Source: Adiantum capillus-veneris
Taxonomy: Eukaryota; Streptophyta; Polypodiopsida; Polypodiales; Pteridaceae
DNA length: 64,000 bases
Direction: 5' to 3'
Assembly (NCBI GenBank): GCA_014529385.2
Contig: CM043956.1
Coordinates: 60,275,120 to 60,339,119, forward strand
Shown piece by piece: positions 38,285 through 49,635 of the stretch (its first letter is position 1; every line of letters begins with the position of its first letter). The position numbers and the translations under genes were made by a program. The notes under the pieces are model-generated. The model ran no database searches and was not told the origin of the DNA. It saw only the letters and a program-made list of their open reading frames with translations.

Positions 38285-39576
38285 GAGATGGCCGAGTACG
38301 TCAACTTTGAACGGCTTGGTTTTATCGTTGCTTCGTGGATCAATTTTCAACAAGGAGCTAGAAGGAATGTCAAGCCCATGGAAAGCAAATACAAAAATGA
38401 TACAAAGGGAAAAGCCAATGCCCAAAATTATTCCCAAGGAAATTCCAACAACAACAACAACAACAATAATCTGTCCAAGGAGAAGGGAGTTTACAAAGGT
38501 AAATGAACTCTCTCCTAAAGAGCTTGTGGATTTTTGCTAGGACCACAAGTGTGGGGAGCAAGGACATGGTTATCGTTCTTGCCCCAAGAGAAATGCCCGC
38601 AATGAGACTCCTAGAGCTTCCACTATCGAAGCTCCAAAAGAGGATGCAAAGGATCACCTCTCTCCTATGTTTGGAGAAAAGTAAGGGAGCATGATGCCTT
38701 CATCTTGTTTGAACCTGGCTCTACTCACAACTTCATATACACAGAGTTGGCCACTAAGTTGGGTATTCAAGCTTTCAAGATGGGAGCTACCATAACGGCC
38801 GACACTGCTTTCAAGGGACAACAAGCCTCTGTCACTCCCTTGATTGTGGGAAGTTGAGGCTTCATGTCCAAAGCTATGTCGACAAAGAAGACTTTTTCAT
38901 CTCTCCTCTCCAACATGAGGATGCTATCCTAGGGGCACCATGGTTCAACCGCTTGGCTACCAACATGAAGTTCCTTGAAGGGAGAATTTACTTCACATAC
39001 AGGGGAAAGAGCATATATATAGATGCTAGTGACTCTGGTCATACTATACCACTTGTGAATCCCCCTGATTTTGATTAATCAATGAAGAGCTCAGCTTTTG
39101 CGTACATGATTTTTGTCAGTCCCTAAACCTAATATTCCATCAAATGTAAGTGGTAGGAATCAAGAAGAGTTAGGCTTGTCTATTTTTCTAAAAGGATTCC
39201 AAGATGTGTTCATCGATGATATCCCTATGGACTTACCTCCAAAATGAGGGAAGCAAAATTCTTTTGACAAGCTTAAAGAGAAGCTTACCTCACAACCAAG
39301 CATATGAGAGCCGAAGGCTCAATATGGATGAATGTGTCTTTGGTATATACGACAAAGAGCTTTTAGTTGTTTTACATGCCCTAGACACATGGAAGCACTA
39401 TCTATTGGGGACTCCATTTATTTTACAAACAAACCACCAAAGTCTCAAGTACTTCATGACCAAAACTAAGCTTTCCGACAAACAAATGAGGTGGGAAAAT
39501 TTTCTTTCGCAATTTTATTTTCATATTGCTCACATTGCTAGTAAGCACAATCAAGTGGCCAATGCACTTTCTTGAC
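38285..39576 (+). pseudogene. Inner gypsy A: rest of gag, protease and RNase H, RT missing
   Basis: Gag resumes with MAEYVNFERL, an Asn/Ser-rich linker and a knuckle-like DHKCGEQGHGYRSCP. The protease region has ILFEPGSTHNFI at about 38705, where a retropepsin has D-[ST]-G, and later DAILGAPWFNRL. An RT N-terminal phrase (FQDVFIDDIPMDLPPK, about 39190) is followed directly by SFDKLKEKLTSQP, so the RT palm is gone. RNase H reads YDKELLVVLHALDTWKHYL, TNHQSLKYFM and ASKHNQVANALS. Compared with copy B, about 110 bp is missing at 39300. Several stops and frame changes are present. Confidence 0.87.
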
Positions 39577-39593
39577 GACCAAAATTCAATGTA

Positions 39594-41130
39594 GTGTCTA
39601 TAGAAACTCACAATGATCTATCTTCTATGATAGAAGAGTATGCTACTGGCCCTTGCTTTAAAGACATAATGTCAGCCCTTGATTTGGGGAAGAAAGAGGA
39701 ACCATTCACCTTGCAGGATGGTTATCTTCCTTATGGAAATGGGCTATGTGTTAGCCACTCCCTTCATGAGAAACTTATGTATGAATCCCATGCTCCTCCC
39801 TATGCGGGGCATAGAGGCATTCAACCTACTCTTCGAGGAGTAGAGATGTTCTTTTATTGGCCTACCATGAAAGTAGACATACAAGAGTATGTTTCAAAAT
39901 GTGTGGTATGCCAAAAGACCAAGTATGATAGAGGGAAGAAACCTAAATTACTCCAGCTATTGCCAATACCTAATTCACCATGGGAGAGTATATCCAAGGA
40001 TTTTTCTTTGGATTACCAAGTCTATCCATGGGAATATGGGAATATGGACAATAGTCAACATGTTTAGCAAGCAAGAACATTTCATTTCTGTCAAAAAGAC
40101 TATTAAGGCACACCAAATGGAAACCTTCTTCATACGCAAGATTTTCAAACACCATGTATTGCCAACATCCGTCATGTCAGATAGAGATCCTAGAATGACC
40201 AATAATTTTTGGGAAGGTCTCTTTGAAAATCTAGGTACAAGATTGAATTTCTCTTTGACCTATCACCTACAAATGGATGGCCAAAGTGAGATAGCCAATC
40301 TTATGATTCTCAATCTACTAAAGACTTATGTTACAGAAGTAGATCAAGATTGAATTTCTCTTTGACCTAGGTACGAGATTGAATTTCTCTTTGACCTATC
40401 ACCTACAAATGGATGGCCAAAGTGAGATAGCCAATCTTACGATTCTCAATCTACTAAAGACTTATGTTACAGAAGTAGATCAATGCTCATAATGGGAAAA
40501 GTACGTATCTCTTATAGAGTATGCATATAATAATATTGTCCATACTTCTACAGGCAAAGCATCTTTTGAAATCCATGAGGGAAGACCTAAAAGTCCCTTG
40601 CTACTTACAGTACATGAGACGATCTTCGTTGCTGATGAGTATATCCGTGACCTACAAGAATCTTTTCAAAAGATTAAGGAGGCTATATCTATTGTTCAAC
40701 AAAGGCAAAAGCTCATAATGACAAGCACAGAAGAGCCTTAACATTCAAAAGAAAATGATTGGGTCTTACTTAAGTTTCCCAAGGCTCGATTGAGGCAAAC
40801 GACAGGCAAAAACGCATGGGGCATCAAAAGTATTATGCTAAACTAGCAAAAATTATACTATGGTCCTTTTCAAATTCTGAAGCCAATCAATGAGATGGTT
40901 TATCAACTCAAGTCGCCCAACCATTGGCTCATACAGAATGCTTGTCATGTGAGCCTACTTAAGCCCTACAAAGGAGAGCCTCCAAGTGAACCAATTATTA
41001 AAGACCCTTCCCAAATCAAAGAACGAGAAGAGGTGCTACAACCCAAAGCTATCCTTTGGCATGAAGACAAGGTAATATGACATGGTAATATTATCCAGTG
41101 GTATCTTATTGAAGCTCAAAAATTATCCTT
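39594..41130 (+). pseudogene. Inner gypsy A: integrase and chromodomain-like tail
   Basis: The integrase zinc domain is HAPPYAGHRGIQ followed by CVVCQKTK. The core runs through SKDFSLDY, SDRDPRMTNNFWEGL and DGQSEIANLMI, with a frame change near 40010. A 136-bp tandem duplication (40231-40366, 40367-40502) repeats the segment around the catalytic Glu. The tail ([20 protein letters not shown], then ILWHEDKVI) is chromovirus-like but broken by TGA. It cannot give a working integrase. Confidence 0.85.
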
Positions 41131-41568
41131 TTGAAGATGCTGGATTGATGCAAGGAATTCAACTTAATGATCGTATGAACCTTGTCAATTCTTATAATGC
41201 TACATTAGAGTAAGAAAATGTACAAATTTCTTTTAAATGACCAATGTTTTTGTCTTATAAGACTAATTCTTTTTTTATTATGCACAAATTTATGTAGTAC
41301 GCATACTTAGAATCATGTTTATGATGATGAAGTCTCTCAAACACCAAGTAGTATTTGTCACTCTACTTGGGAGAATGAAATGAACTAACGAGCAAACATG
41401 CTTGCAGCAGCTGTCTCCTAAGCACCAGATGGATTAGTCATTCATCTTGGAATGATGTTGTAGAGTAAAAAGGGATCCTCTACCCGCTAAGAAGCATTGA
41501 CTAATGAGTAAGGCTTTATCTCTTCTACCTCATAGTTGAGGACGACAATGATTTCAAGAGAGAGGTAA

Positions 41569-43297
41569 TGTCATAAAATCTAATATCTAACTAACCCAAA
41601 TGATTTTTTCATATCACTGATCATTTGATGTGGGAGAATAAACGGGAACAAGGGTTAAAATATAGACATTAGCTTACATATCTAATTTAACATGTGGCCA
41701 ATGATAAAGGGGTCCAAATGAGAGATAGGGTTAGCTTCATTAAAGACCCGCAAAGGTTAGTGTTAAAAGTCCTTTGACCTTAGACCTTAGGCAAGCTAGG
41801 GTTGTGCTTGAGGAGGAAACCCGCCCCAAGCTCGAGGTGCCTTGTTGTGTTGGTTGTCTAAGGTGCTTGAGGTTCTTGTTGTGCTTGTGGAATAAGGTTC
41901 TTGAGGTGCTTAATGACTAAGGTGCTAAGGTACTCCATAAATAAGGTGCTTGAGGGTAAGGTGTTCCATAAAGTCAATGTATATCCTTACACAAGGGGAG
42001 GGGATGGGGGGGCAAGCCCTCATTCTAGGGGCTAGAGATAGAGCACACACACCCTCACACAAGGCAAGCTTGGTACCAAGAAGGCAAATAGGACACTTGT
42101 CAAGCTCCTCTTCATGTTGCCCTCATAGTGTGCCTAAAGCTTATTGGTTGGCCTTCCAAGGGGTCCAATGATTATTTAGTTTATTTAATTATTATTTTTT
42201 TGCATTTATCAAGTCCTCTCTCTCAAAAGGGAAAGGGAGACACATGTCCCTGTGATTGGCCAAGCTTGAGGAGGTCCAATCAAGTGTCAGAGAGTGCTAG
42301 AAGAGGGGGTCGACCAAGGAAGCTAGGGGCTAGCTTGGGGGGTATACTCTCCCTCCCCCCCCCCCCCACACACACACACACACAAACACATTGTGTGAAG
42401 TGGAAAGTGCAAGAGCTTCATTTACTTCTCCAAGTTAGTAGAGAAGTTGAGAGCCTACACCAACACTGTCGCATATGGAATGCAAATCCAACCAAGAGCC
42501 ATGCTTCAATGCTTAAGCTTGCCATCTTCTCCATCTTCATTACTATGTTATTATGTATGCTAGCAAGAAGAGTGAGGATAAGTGAGGAACTATTTCTTTC
42601 TCCTATGGATGTCTCTTCTTCCTCTTCCCTACCCTCATTCCTTGCTAGCTCTCTCCATCTTTAAAGGTGTTTGAGGCCTTGGGACTGAGGCTGGGGATAG
42701 TTAATTCTTTTTACAAAGGCTTTGTTATGCTTGTGATGCATGAAGCTTTTCATCTTTATTTCATCACCTAGATCACAAGGAACACAAAGATTGTATTGTA
42801 CCCCCGGGGCAGTCACTTATCAAAAGACCCCTATATCACGTGCGTTAAAGAGGTAATTAATAATACCCCAATTTACATACTATACTTACACTGTGAGCCT
42901 ATTTAAAAACCCCGACCCCCCTCTGTATGTATACATTTTTATACATTTTGGTCTTTTAATAATCCTCTCCGGTTAACTCACGTGATATCATACACGTTGT
43001 AAAAAGTGACCGCCCCAAGATTGTACCAAGTCGTTCTTGATGGGAGAATCTATAATACAAAAGCCTATTGGAGGGGGGACCCGGCTCCACATAGATCTGA
43101 TCCTCAATTGTTGTCAAGTTCTCTAAACTCTCTCTCTTGCAAAATTATTGTTCATGCCAAGTTAATTAAGAACTATGATTATGTTGCTACCATCAATTAA
43201 GTTCACCCTCTATGTTCTCAAATTAGTCTCACAAAAATGCTCTCTTCAATTCTCCTAATCCCGCTACTCTCAAAGTTCATAGAGCATTTCCATTACA
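41569..43297 (+). repeat. 3' LTR of inner gypsy A, 1729 bp
   Basis: Starts TGTCATAAAATC after the purine tract AAGAGAGAGGTAA and ends CCATTACA. It contains tandem AAGGTGCTTGAGG-type words (41850-41950) and a MITE (42803-43019). Confidence 0.9.
42803..43019. mobile_element. 217-bp hAT-like MITE inside the gypsy LTR, block A only
   Basis: Inverted ends CCCGGGGCAGTCACTT and (reversed) CTTGGGGCGGTCACTT. The flanking 8 bp ATTGTACC occur on both sides (42795-42802, 43020-43027) but only once in block B near 61775-61785. An 8-bp duplication is typical of hAT; no transposase. Confidence 0.88.
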
Positions 43298-46200
43298 TGC
43301 TATGTTTGAGTGTGTGTGTGTGTGTGTGCGGCGCAATGAGCGATTTTATCTCTAGATTTTCTAGTGTGTTAAATTGCTTGTTTTGAGTTGGTGATGGTGT
43401 TTTGAGTGAAACTAATCATGGATAGAAGTAAGCAGTCCTTAGGAGAGCCAAACGACTCCTCATTTGTCATTTTTGGTGAAGGTGAGAGGTGGCAACAATT
43501 GTGGTTTCTCACCTACCTAATGTTGACATTTGCATGTTTTGATGTTGAAAATCTATTTCCTATAGCCTAGAGAACCCCAATCTCAAGTTTCATGTGATTT
43601 GGAGTTCATTTGATACCTCTACAACCATTTGAGTGTTAGTTAGATGGCACGGGAGACTTATGCATTTTTCACTTAGTTGCTTCCTTGCTTGAGAGTGAAA
43701 CCTCTCTCCTTAGTGCATTGCCATTGGGACGGTCCATTCGATTCTCCATGCACTAATCGAGTCGGCTACGTCCTCAGATTGATATATTTATGTTCATTTG
43801 GGTTCTCGCTAGGCTGCATCATCCAATTGCAGTGATCCGCCAACATTGGTGCCATTGTCGGGGAACGTAGGACTTACACTAGTGCAGGAGGTCACGGTGA
43901 GGTTCTTCTTTACCCAGTTCCCAAGTGTTATAGCTCATTATATTTATCTTTACATAGGAGAGTTAGTGAGGCTTGTTGATTTCTCAAGTAGACTAAATAT
44001 CCATGTGTTCTCTTTTGGGTTAGGACAACCTTAATTACTGTTTTTAGTGCATTGTGCATTGAGTCCGCGCTTTGAGTCTTGTTGTAAATTGTGTTTGGTA
44101 GGGGGTTGTGGTGAGTAGAGACTAGATTTAAGAATTCCGCTATCATCTACCTTGCTATCACTTCTTTTTAGTTCGTTTTGATTTGTATTTTTCTATTTTG
44201 TTGTTAGAATTAGTTGTAAGAGTAGTAGTTAGGTTAACATTGCATTTTGGAGTTGCTTGGACTAGCCAAAGTTGCTTTTGGATGCCATTGCAAGTTTTGA
44301 TGACAAAAGTGACTGAACATGTAAGAAGTGTACATAACTTGAGAACGGAATGTGTGAATTGAGGAATTCTTGCTTGTAGAGTTGCATACACTCTAGTAGA
44401 ACGTATCCAAAAATTTTGACTATTGTTTGAGTCATTAGTTGTGAGTTGGATCAAATTTTACAATAATTGGCCAAATTGGACTTGAAACTTTGGAGTTACC
44501 ATGATTGCTGCCATCTATCTTGTTTTCATATGCAGGGGATACTAGTAGGATTCTTACACTCAATACTTGCCAAATCCACTTTCCACAAGTCAAAAAGGTT
44601 GAAAAATCAGCCAAAATGGCCTAAGTGACCAAGCACGGGGAGTTAACTTGACTTTTGACAAGTCAAATCCAAAATTGCAAGTGTCACATAGGTGCAAAAG
44701 ACTATACAGGTGATTGGGAAGCCACCGGAAGTGCCAAAACTCAAAAATCACACAAAAGCCATCTATCATGATAGTTTCCATCTATGCCAAATTGGGACCA
44801 AGTTGGTGTGTCAGTTGATTCCTAGCAGTGCAAACATCCCAAATATACCTTCCTTGACTCATTTGGACCAGTAAAAGCTCCTCTAATCACCCATAAACTA
44901 AAAATCTAACGCTAAAACCTGATAGTTGACCCAACAAGCATCAAAAAGTGTCAAAACACTTCATACTGGGTGTCAAAAGACTCACCAAGTAAAGACCAAC
45001 CAGCAAGAATTGACCAGGCCAAAAAATTCCATCAGTGTCAGATATCACAGTTGCCTGCCATCTGGTCTAGCTTGGAAATTTGACCCTAATAGCCTATAGG
45101 CCATCTTGCTAGGATTCTAGAAATACCTTGGTTGAACCAAACAGACTCTAAAATCACTCTAAAAGAGCTTGTTAAAGATTGGGCTTTGATTTGAGAAATT
45201 GTTGATTTTATTTTTAGAATTTTTGCAAATTTTTGAATTTTAGTGAAGATTTTGGAGAGAAATTTGGACTAATCACTTAAAAGACCAAGAGACAAAGCGA
45301 TTGATCTTGTGTATATAGGTATCCAGGTTACCAAGAGCAAGAGTTACCAGGAGCTAACTGACCTCACAAGTAAGAGGTTGGGATTTTGCAAGAGACTATC
45401 TATCTTTTTTCATGTATTTGTGATCTGGTAGGCATCTTTCAAGAGAAGGTAGAGCAATAACAGACCAAGGGAGTTTAGTATCCACTGTGAAGAGAGTGTA
45501 AACCAAGCCAAGATATATCCCTTGGCTCCAATCATAGAAGATGGTAGTGATATTGACACATCTTTTGACAAATCATATTACTGAATGGCTAACCAACAAC
45601 CAGGAGGCTTTCAACAATAAGGGGGCATAAGGGGTAGCACCTCCCAAACCCTTTTGAACACACCTAAATACACAAAAATCTTTCTAAAGGGAACAAACAT
45701 CCATGGAGCCTTAGTGTACGCAAATTCTCGAGGATGGCAATGTATTTGTATTGAAGAACGACCTACTACAAGATTGGAAATAATCCTAGTAAACAACGAT
45801 GGCAATAGATTCCACGATGAAGAGGGGAGCCAGTAACTCATTGTTAGAGACCCAAAAAATTACAATGGTATGGAGACAATGTGGCAAAAGGGAAGATGAT
45901 TATGGAGACCCAAGAACTATGTCCTAAACTTAGCCTTCCTAGAGTCTTTTACATTCACGACAAGGAAGTGGCAAGAGTGGCTAAAATTCATGAAAATATT
46001 GATTTACAAGTACAAGAATGGGAGAGTGATCGCTTACTACCGTTGTCGCATGGAACCCAATGTGATGAATTAATCAAAGACAAAGTCCTTCGCTTGTTTC
46101 CATATGACTCTGAAATAGGAACCCATATCATTTTTGTCGATAAGCACGGATGAGAATATGAGCCAATCCACCCAAAGGATTTAGAAAGAGTGATAACACC

Positions 46201-46932
46201 AGAATTGTCAGCACATGCTTCTAAAGAGAAGAAAAAGCCCACACATACCCCTAGAAAATCCACAAATCCCTTTTCAGATGATTACAACACCACGTTGCAT
46301 ACGACTAGACAACCTATTGCCTAACCCTCAAGACGAACAAGCCACATTGCTATCATTTCAAGCATGCTCATTATGCAACACTAGAATAGAACACAAACAT
46401 ATGTGGTGATCAAGCCTCGTCAGGGCTAGGAGCACCATCGATACCACCACACTATCAGCAGCAATACCAAGATGACAGTAGAACAAGAATGTCAAATCCA
46501 ACCAATACAAAAGCATGATATTGAGAACGAGAATGAAAATGGAAAGAAAGGGTCTAAGGAGAATAACGACCACCTGCTAGACCAACCAAGAATTATGGAT
46601 TATGAGCATTCCTAGGGGAAGAACACTTACCATACACTAGGCTAGAAAGAGCTCATAGAGGAGGATTAGGAGACCCTATGCTTAGATTGATGGATCACCG
46701 TAGGATCAGACCATCTCAAGTTCAAAAATGGATTAACAAGAAATATTTTGGGAATAGAGATCCCAGGGACCATGTGGTAGCATTTGTGCTTCATTAGAGC
46801 TGATGAAGTGCTAGACTTTCCAACACAATTTAGAGGATTTGAACTAACCCTTGAAGGGGATGCCGCCACCTAGTCTGATTTTATCAAACGCAAGGATTTT
46901 GAGTCAATGGAGGAGGTGTTTGACAAATTTTT
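43298..46932 (+). mobile_element. Outer gypsy element, copy A: LTR tail, primer site, leader and gag
   Basis: Once the inner gypsy is removed, an outer LTR retrotransposon is visible. The LTR ends ..GCCAACA at 43845. A primer site TTGGTGCCATTGTCGGGGA (43846-43864) fits the tRNA-Asp complement used by many plant Athila/Tat-type gypsy elements. A long leader (43865-45600) without genes leads to a degraded gag. The inner gypsy therefore inserted in the outer 5' LTR. At 46932 it stops at the chimeric junction with block B. Confidence 0.8.
45620..46932 (+). pseudogene. Outer gypsy gag, degraded and truncated
   Basis: Fragments in shifting frames: FLKGTNIHGALVYANSRGW, then VRDPKNYNG. Later come FPTQFRGFELTLEGDAAT and RKDFESMEEVFDKFLQ, which resemble the gypsy gag core (LTLxGxAxxW). 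Stops are frequent. The frame is cut at 46932, where sequence switches to the inner gypsy gag. Confidence 0.6.
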
Positions 46933-47173
46933 GCAATGGCAAAGCCCCAAAGACGTGGAAAACTCTAAGAGTTTCCATCATGAAGCAATTCCTTGCAAGC
47001 GATGCAAAGGAAAAAGTGCTTACTGAATGGTGCAGTTTAAAGCTTCTCTCCCGTGAGTCTATTCACAAATATGTGGACAAGTTTTGGGACTTACATCTCA
47101 AGGCTACTGTCTTCCAAAAGATAGACTTTGTCGAGCAAAAGCAACAGTTTTGTGCATAATTACTTGAAGAGAT
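46933..47173 (+). pseudogene. Inner gypsy B: gag fragment
   Basis: GKAPKTWKTLRVSIMKQFLA, then RESIHKYVDKFWDLHLKAT. It starts at the junction and is interrupted by the nested LTR element at 47174; the gypsy 5' LTR and gag start are absent. Confidence 0.85.
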
Positions 47174-47653
47174 TGCTACAACCGGATGCATGGCTGCTCT
47201 GCAAATAGCAAATACAACAAATTGCAAGCCATAATTGACAAAATAGTATACCTGAAAAAATAACTTGTGCACCATAATCGCTGCCATACACAAACAGAGA
47301 GGGAAAGAGAGAGGGAGAGAGAGAAAGGAAGCCTGCAGGCACACCTCCTAGAGTGGGGTGCTACGTCGACACGACGAGAGGGGAGAGGAGAGGAGAGAAG
47401 GGCAACACAAACACTGGGTGCAATCTCCCCCCCTGCAAGAGTGAGCATTTCCCTCTTGCACGTATTTATTTATAGATATTTTGAATGCCCAAAAATGAGT
47501 ACAAACTGGCCGGTCCGGTCATAAATGGTTGGAGCTCATAAAGAGCACTTGAATAATACATGAAATATATTTGCGTATGCGTAGGCCTAGCTCAATCAGC
47601 CATTTCCACCTGTCAACTGCAATAATTTTGATAGAAATATCAATTCCATTACA
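47174..47653 (-). repeat. 3' LTR of nested element B, 480 bp
   Basis: Shares with 31659-32221 the variant AACTGCAATAATTTTGATAG that the two 5' LTRs lack. Confidence 0.9.
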
Positions 47654-49528
47654 TACCTCTCCGTTGGAAAGCAATTGTCCTCAGTTGCGAAGATAAAAAT
47701 ATGCAAACCATACTTGTCAAAAATAGTGATTAGTATTCTGTGTCAAAAATAGCACGTTGAAAAATAAAAATTTATGAAACGAGATAACATTGCTTATGCC
47801 TGCCGTCATGCACATACTACCTATTCTAGTGTCCCATACCACTAGAATAAGCAGTATATGTCATACCCTAATGAATCAGGATATCATTGGTCACACTCAT
47901 CATTCAATAATCAATGTTCATCAATCTCAAGTCCAATTGCATAAATTTTGTCATGACAAAAAAGCATCATATACCAATTCCAATCCAAATCCAAATATCC
48001 TTCATTTTGTATACCTGAGTAACAAAATCATACAACTTGCAGTGGTGGCCAACCAGTGCAGCATGATTTTGTGATCGGTGTTGCCTCTACCGGCGAGTCT
48101 ACACCAATAAGATCTGATGCCTAAATCGGCAAATTTGCACTAATGCTACCTAAATCTATGAATCTGCATTTGATAGTGTTAAGAACAAATCGTGAATCTG
48201 TAGTTTGTTGTGGTGCTGCATAAATCGGCGGATCTGCACAGACAAGTGGTGTTGCCTAAATCGGCAAATCTACACCAGGATGAGCATTAACGCACTGCCT
48301 AAATCGGCAAATCTGTGTGCATGTGACCAATCGACCAGACAAGACATAAAAGAGAAAATGGTTAGTAGCTTTTTGATACCATTTTGGAGTATAGTTGAGT
48401 AGCAGAGTACTCACAAATTTTTGTTCACTCACTAACTCAAAGCGCTGCAGCTCATATGAGTAGCTGCACATCTTAATGCCAAATCCTCACAATAGAAATT
48501 ACATGCAGTGCAAGCACAAGACAGAACTTTAGGGATTCTTAATTTCATATGCCATAAGAAAATGCAAAGAAGTAAAAGATCTTTTTGCTTTCAAATTGTC
48601 CAATGGTATTATCCCCATTGCAAACTGCTTGACTTTGTGTCCTTAAATATATGCACCAACAAAATAAACTTCCAAGCAAGTAGTGAAAGTGAGTATTATT
48701 GTAGGAGTATGTTAAGGGATGCCATTGCAATATAGGCAAACGGGATATGTTACGTAGTTGATGAGGCCTTATGAAATATGATAGCCATAGATATATATAG
48801 GAATGGATTCATTAAAGAGAACTAAAACACCATGGAAAACAATGATAAATTACGTACCTGGAGGTGGTTTGCAAAAGTGATTAGTATCCAAATCGGCAAA
48901 TGCTAAATAATTTCTTGAAAATGAAGGTCAACAACAAAATTCATCATTTGAGTAATGTTATGCAAGTTAGAACAAACCAAATTATGGATGCCATAAAGAT
49001 CAAGTCGTACAGATGGGTGTCAGATATCGGTGAGGTGGACTATATATGTGAGTAAGTGTTTAAACCATTGATTGTTTTCGCAAGAAAATTAGAAGCTAGT
49101 AAAATTTCACCAGTGTTATTGAAACTAGCTAAAATAGCAAAACATCGTCTAGATTCCACGCTTTCCTTAAGTAAATCGACAAAGTTTTAACAAGTTCTAG
49201 TGTGAATACCTGAAAATCTTTGAATTTGGATCTAAAAACAAAAGAGCTTTAGGTGTGCCCATATTGTATGTAGTTAGGAAAATTGTTTTTGGCAAGCCGT
49301 AACTCGATCAACAAACATTGCTATGAGTACTCTGATCCAAAGAGAATTTCTCGTGAAAAATTTCGTAGGAACTACTTTCGATGGTCATCTTTGAATGGAT
49401 ACAACAAACATTAAAATACCAAGAGACATAGCAGCTTATTGCCACCTTAAATATAGACACACAAATCTCACACCGCGTAGCCACGAACATTAACTTCAAA
49501 CTATGAAAGACCATATTGAACACTTACA

Positions 49529-49635
<107 letters not shown>

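Larger units (their letters stand above)
30100..43297 (+). mobile_element. Inner gypsy chromovirus, copy A, carrying nested insertions
   Basis: The 5' LTR remnant (30100-30343), primer site, gag, protease, RNase H, integrase, polypurine tract and 3' LTR (41569-43297) are in order on the plus strand. The flanks are TGCGA (30095-30099) and TGCTA (43298-43302), a 5-bp target duplication with one change. A 6.6-kb LTR element is nested in gag at 31659-38284. The reverse transcriptase palm is missing, so the element is non-autonomous. The region 30358-30751 is untranslated leader. Confidence 0.88.
31418..44606 (+). repeat. Block A of a large direct duplication
   Basis: Aligns over its length with 46933-63474 in the same orientation, with roughly 5-10% substitutions by eye and many indels. 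It covers part of the inner gypsy with its nested element plus 1.3 kb of 3' flank outside the gypsy LTR. Confidence 0.9.
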
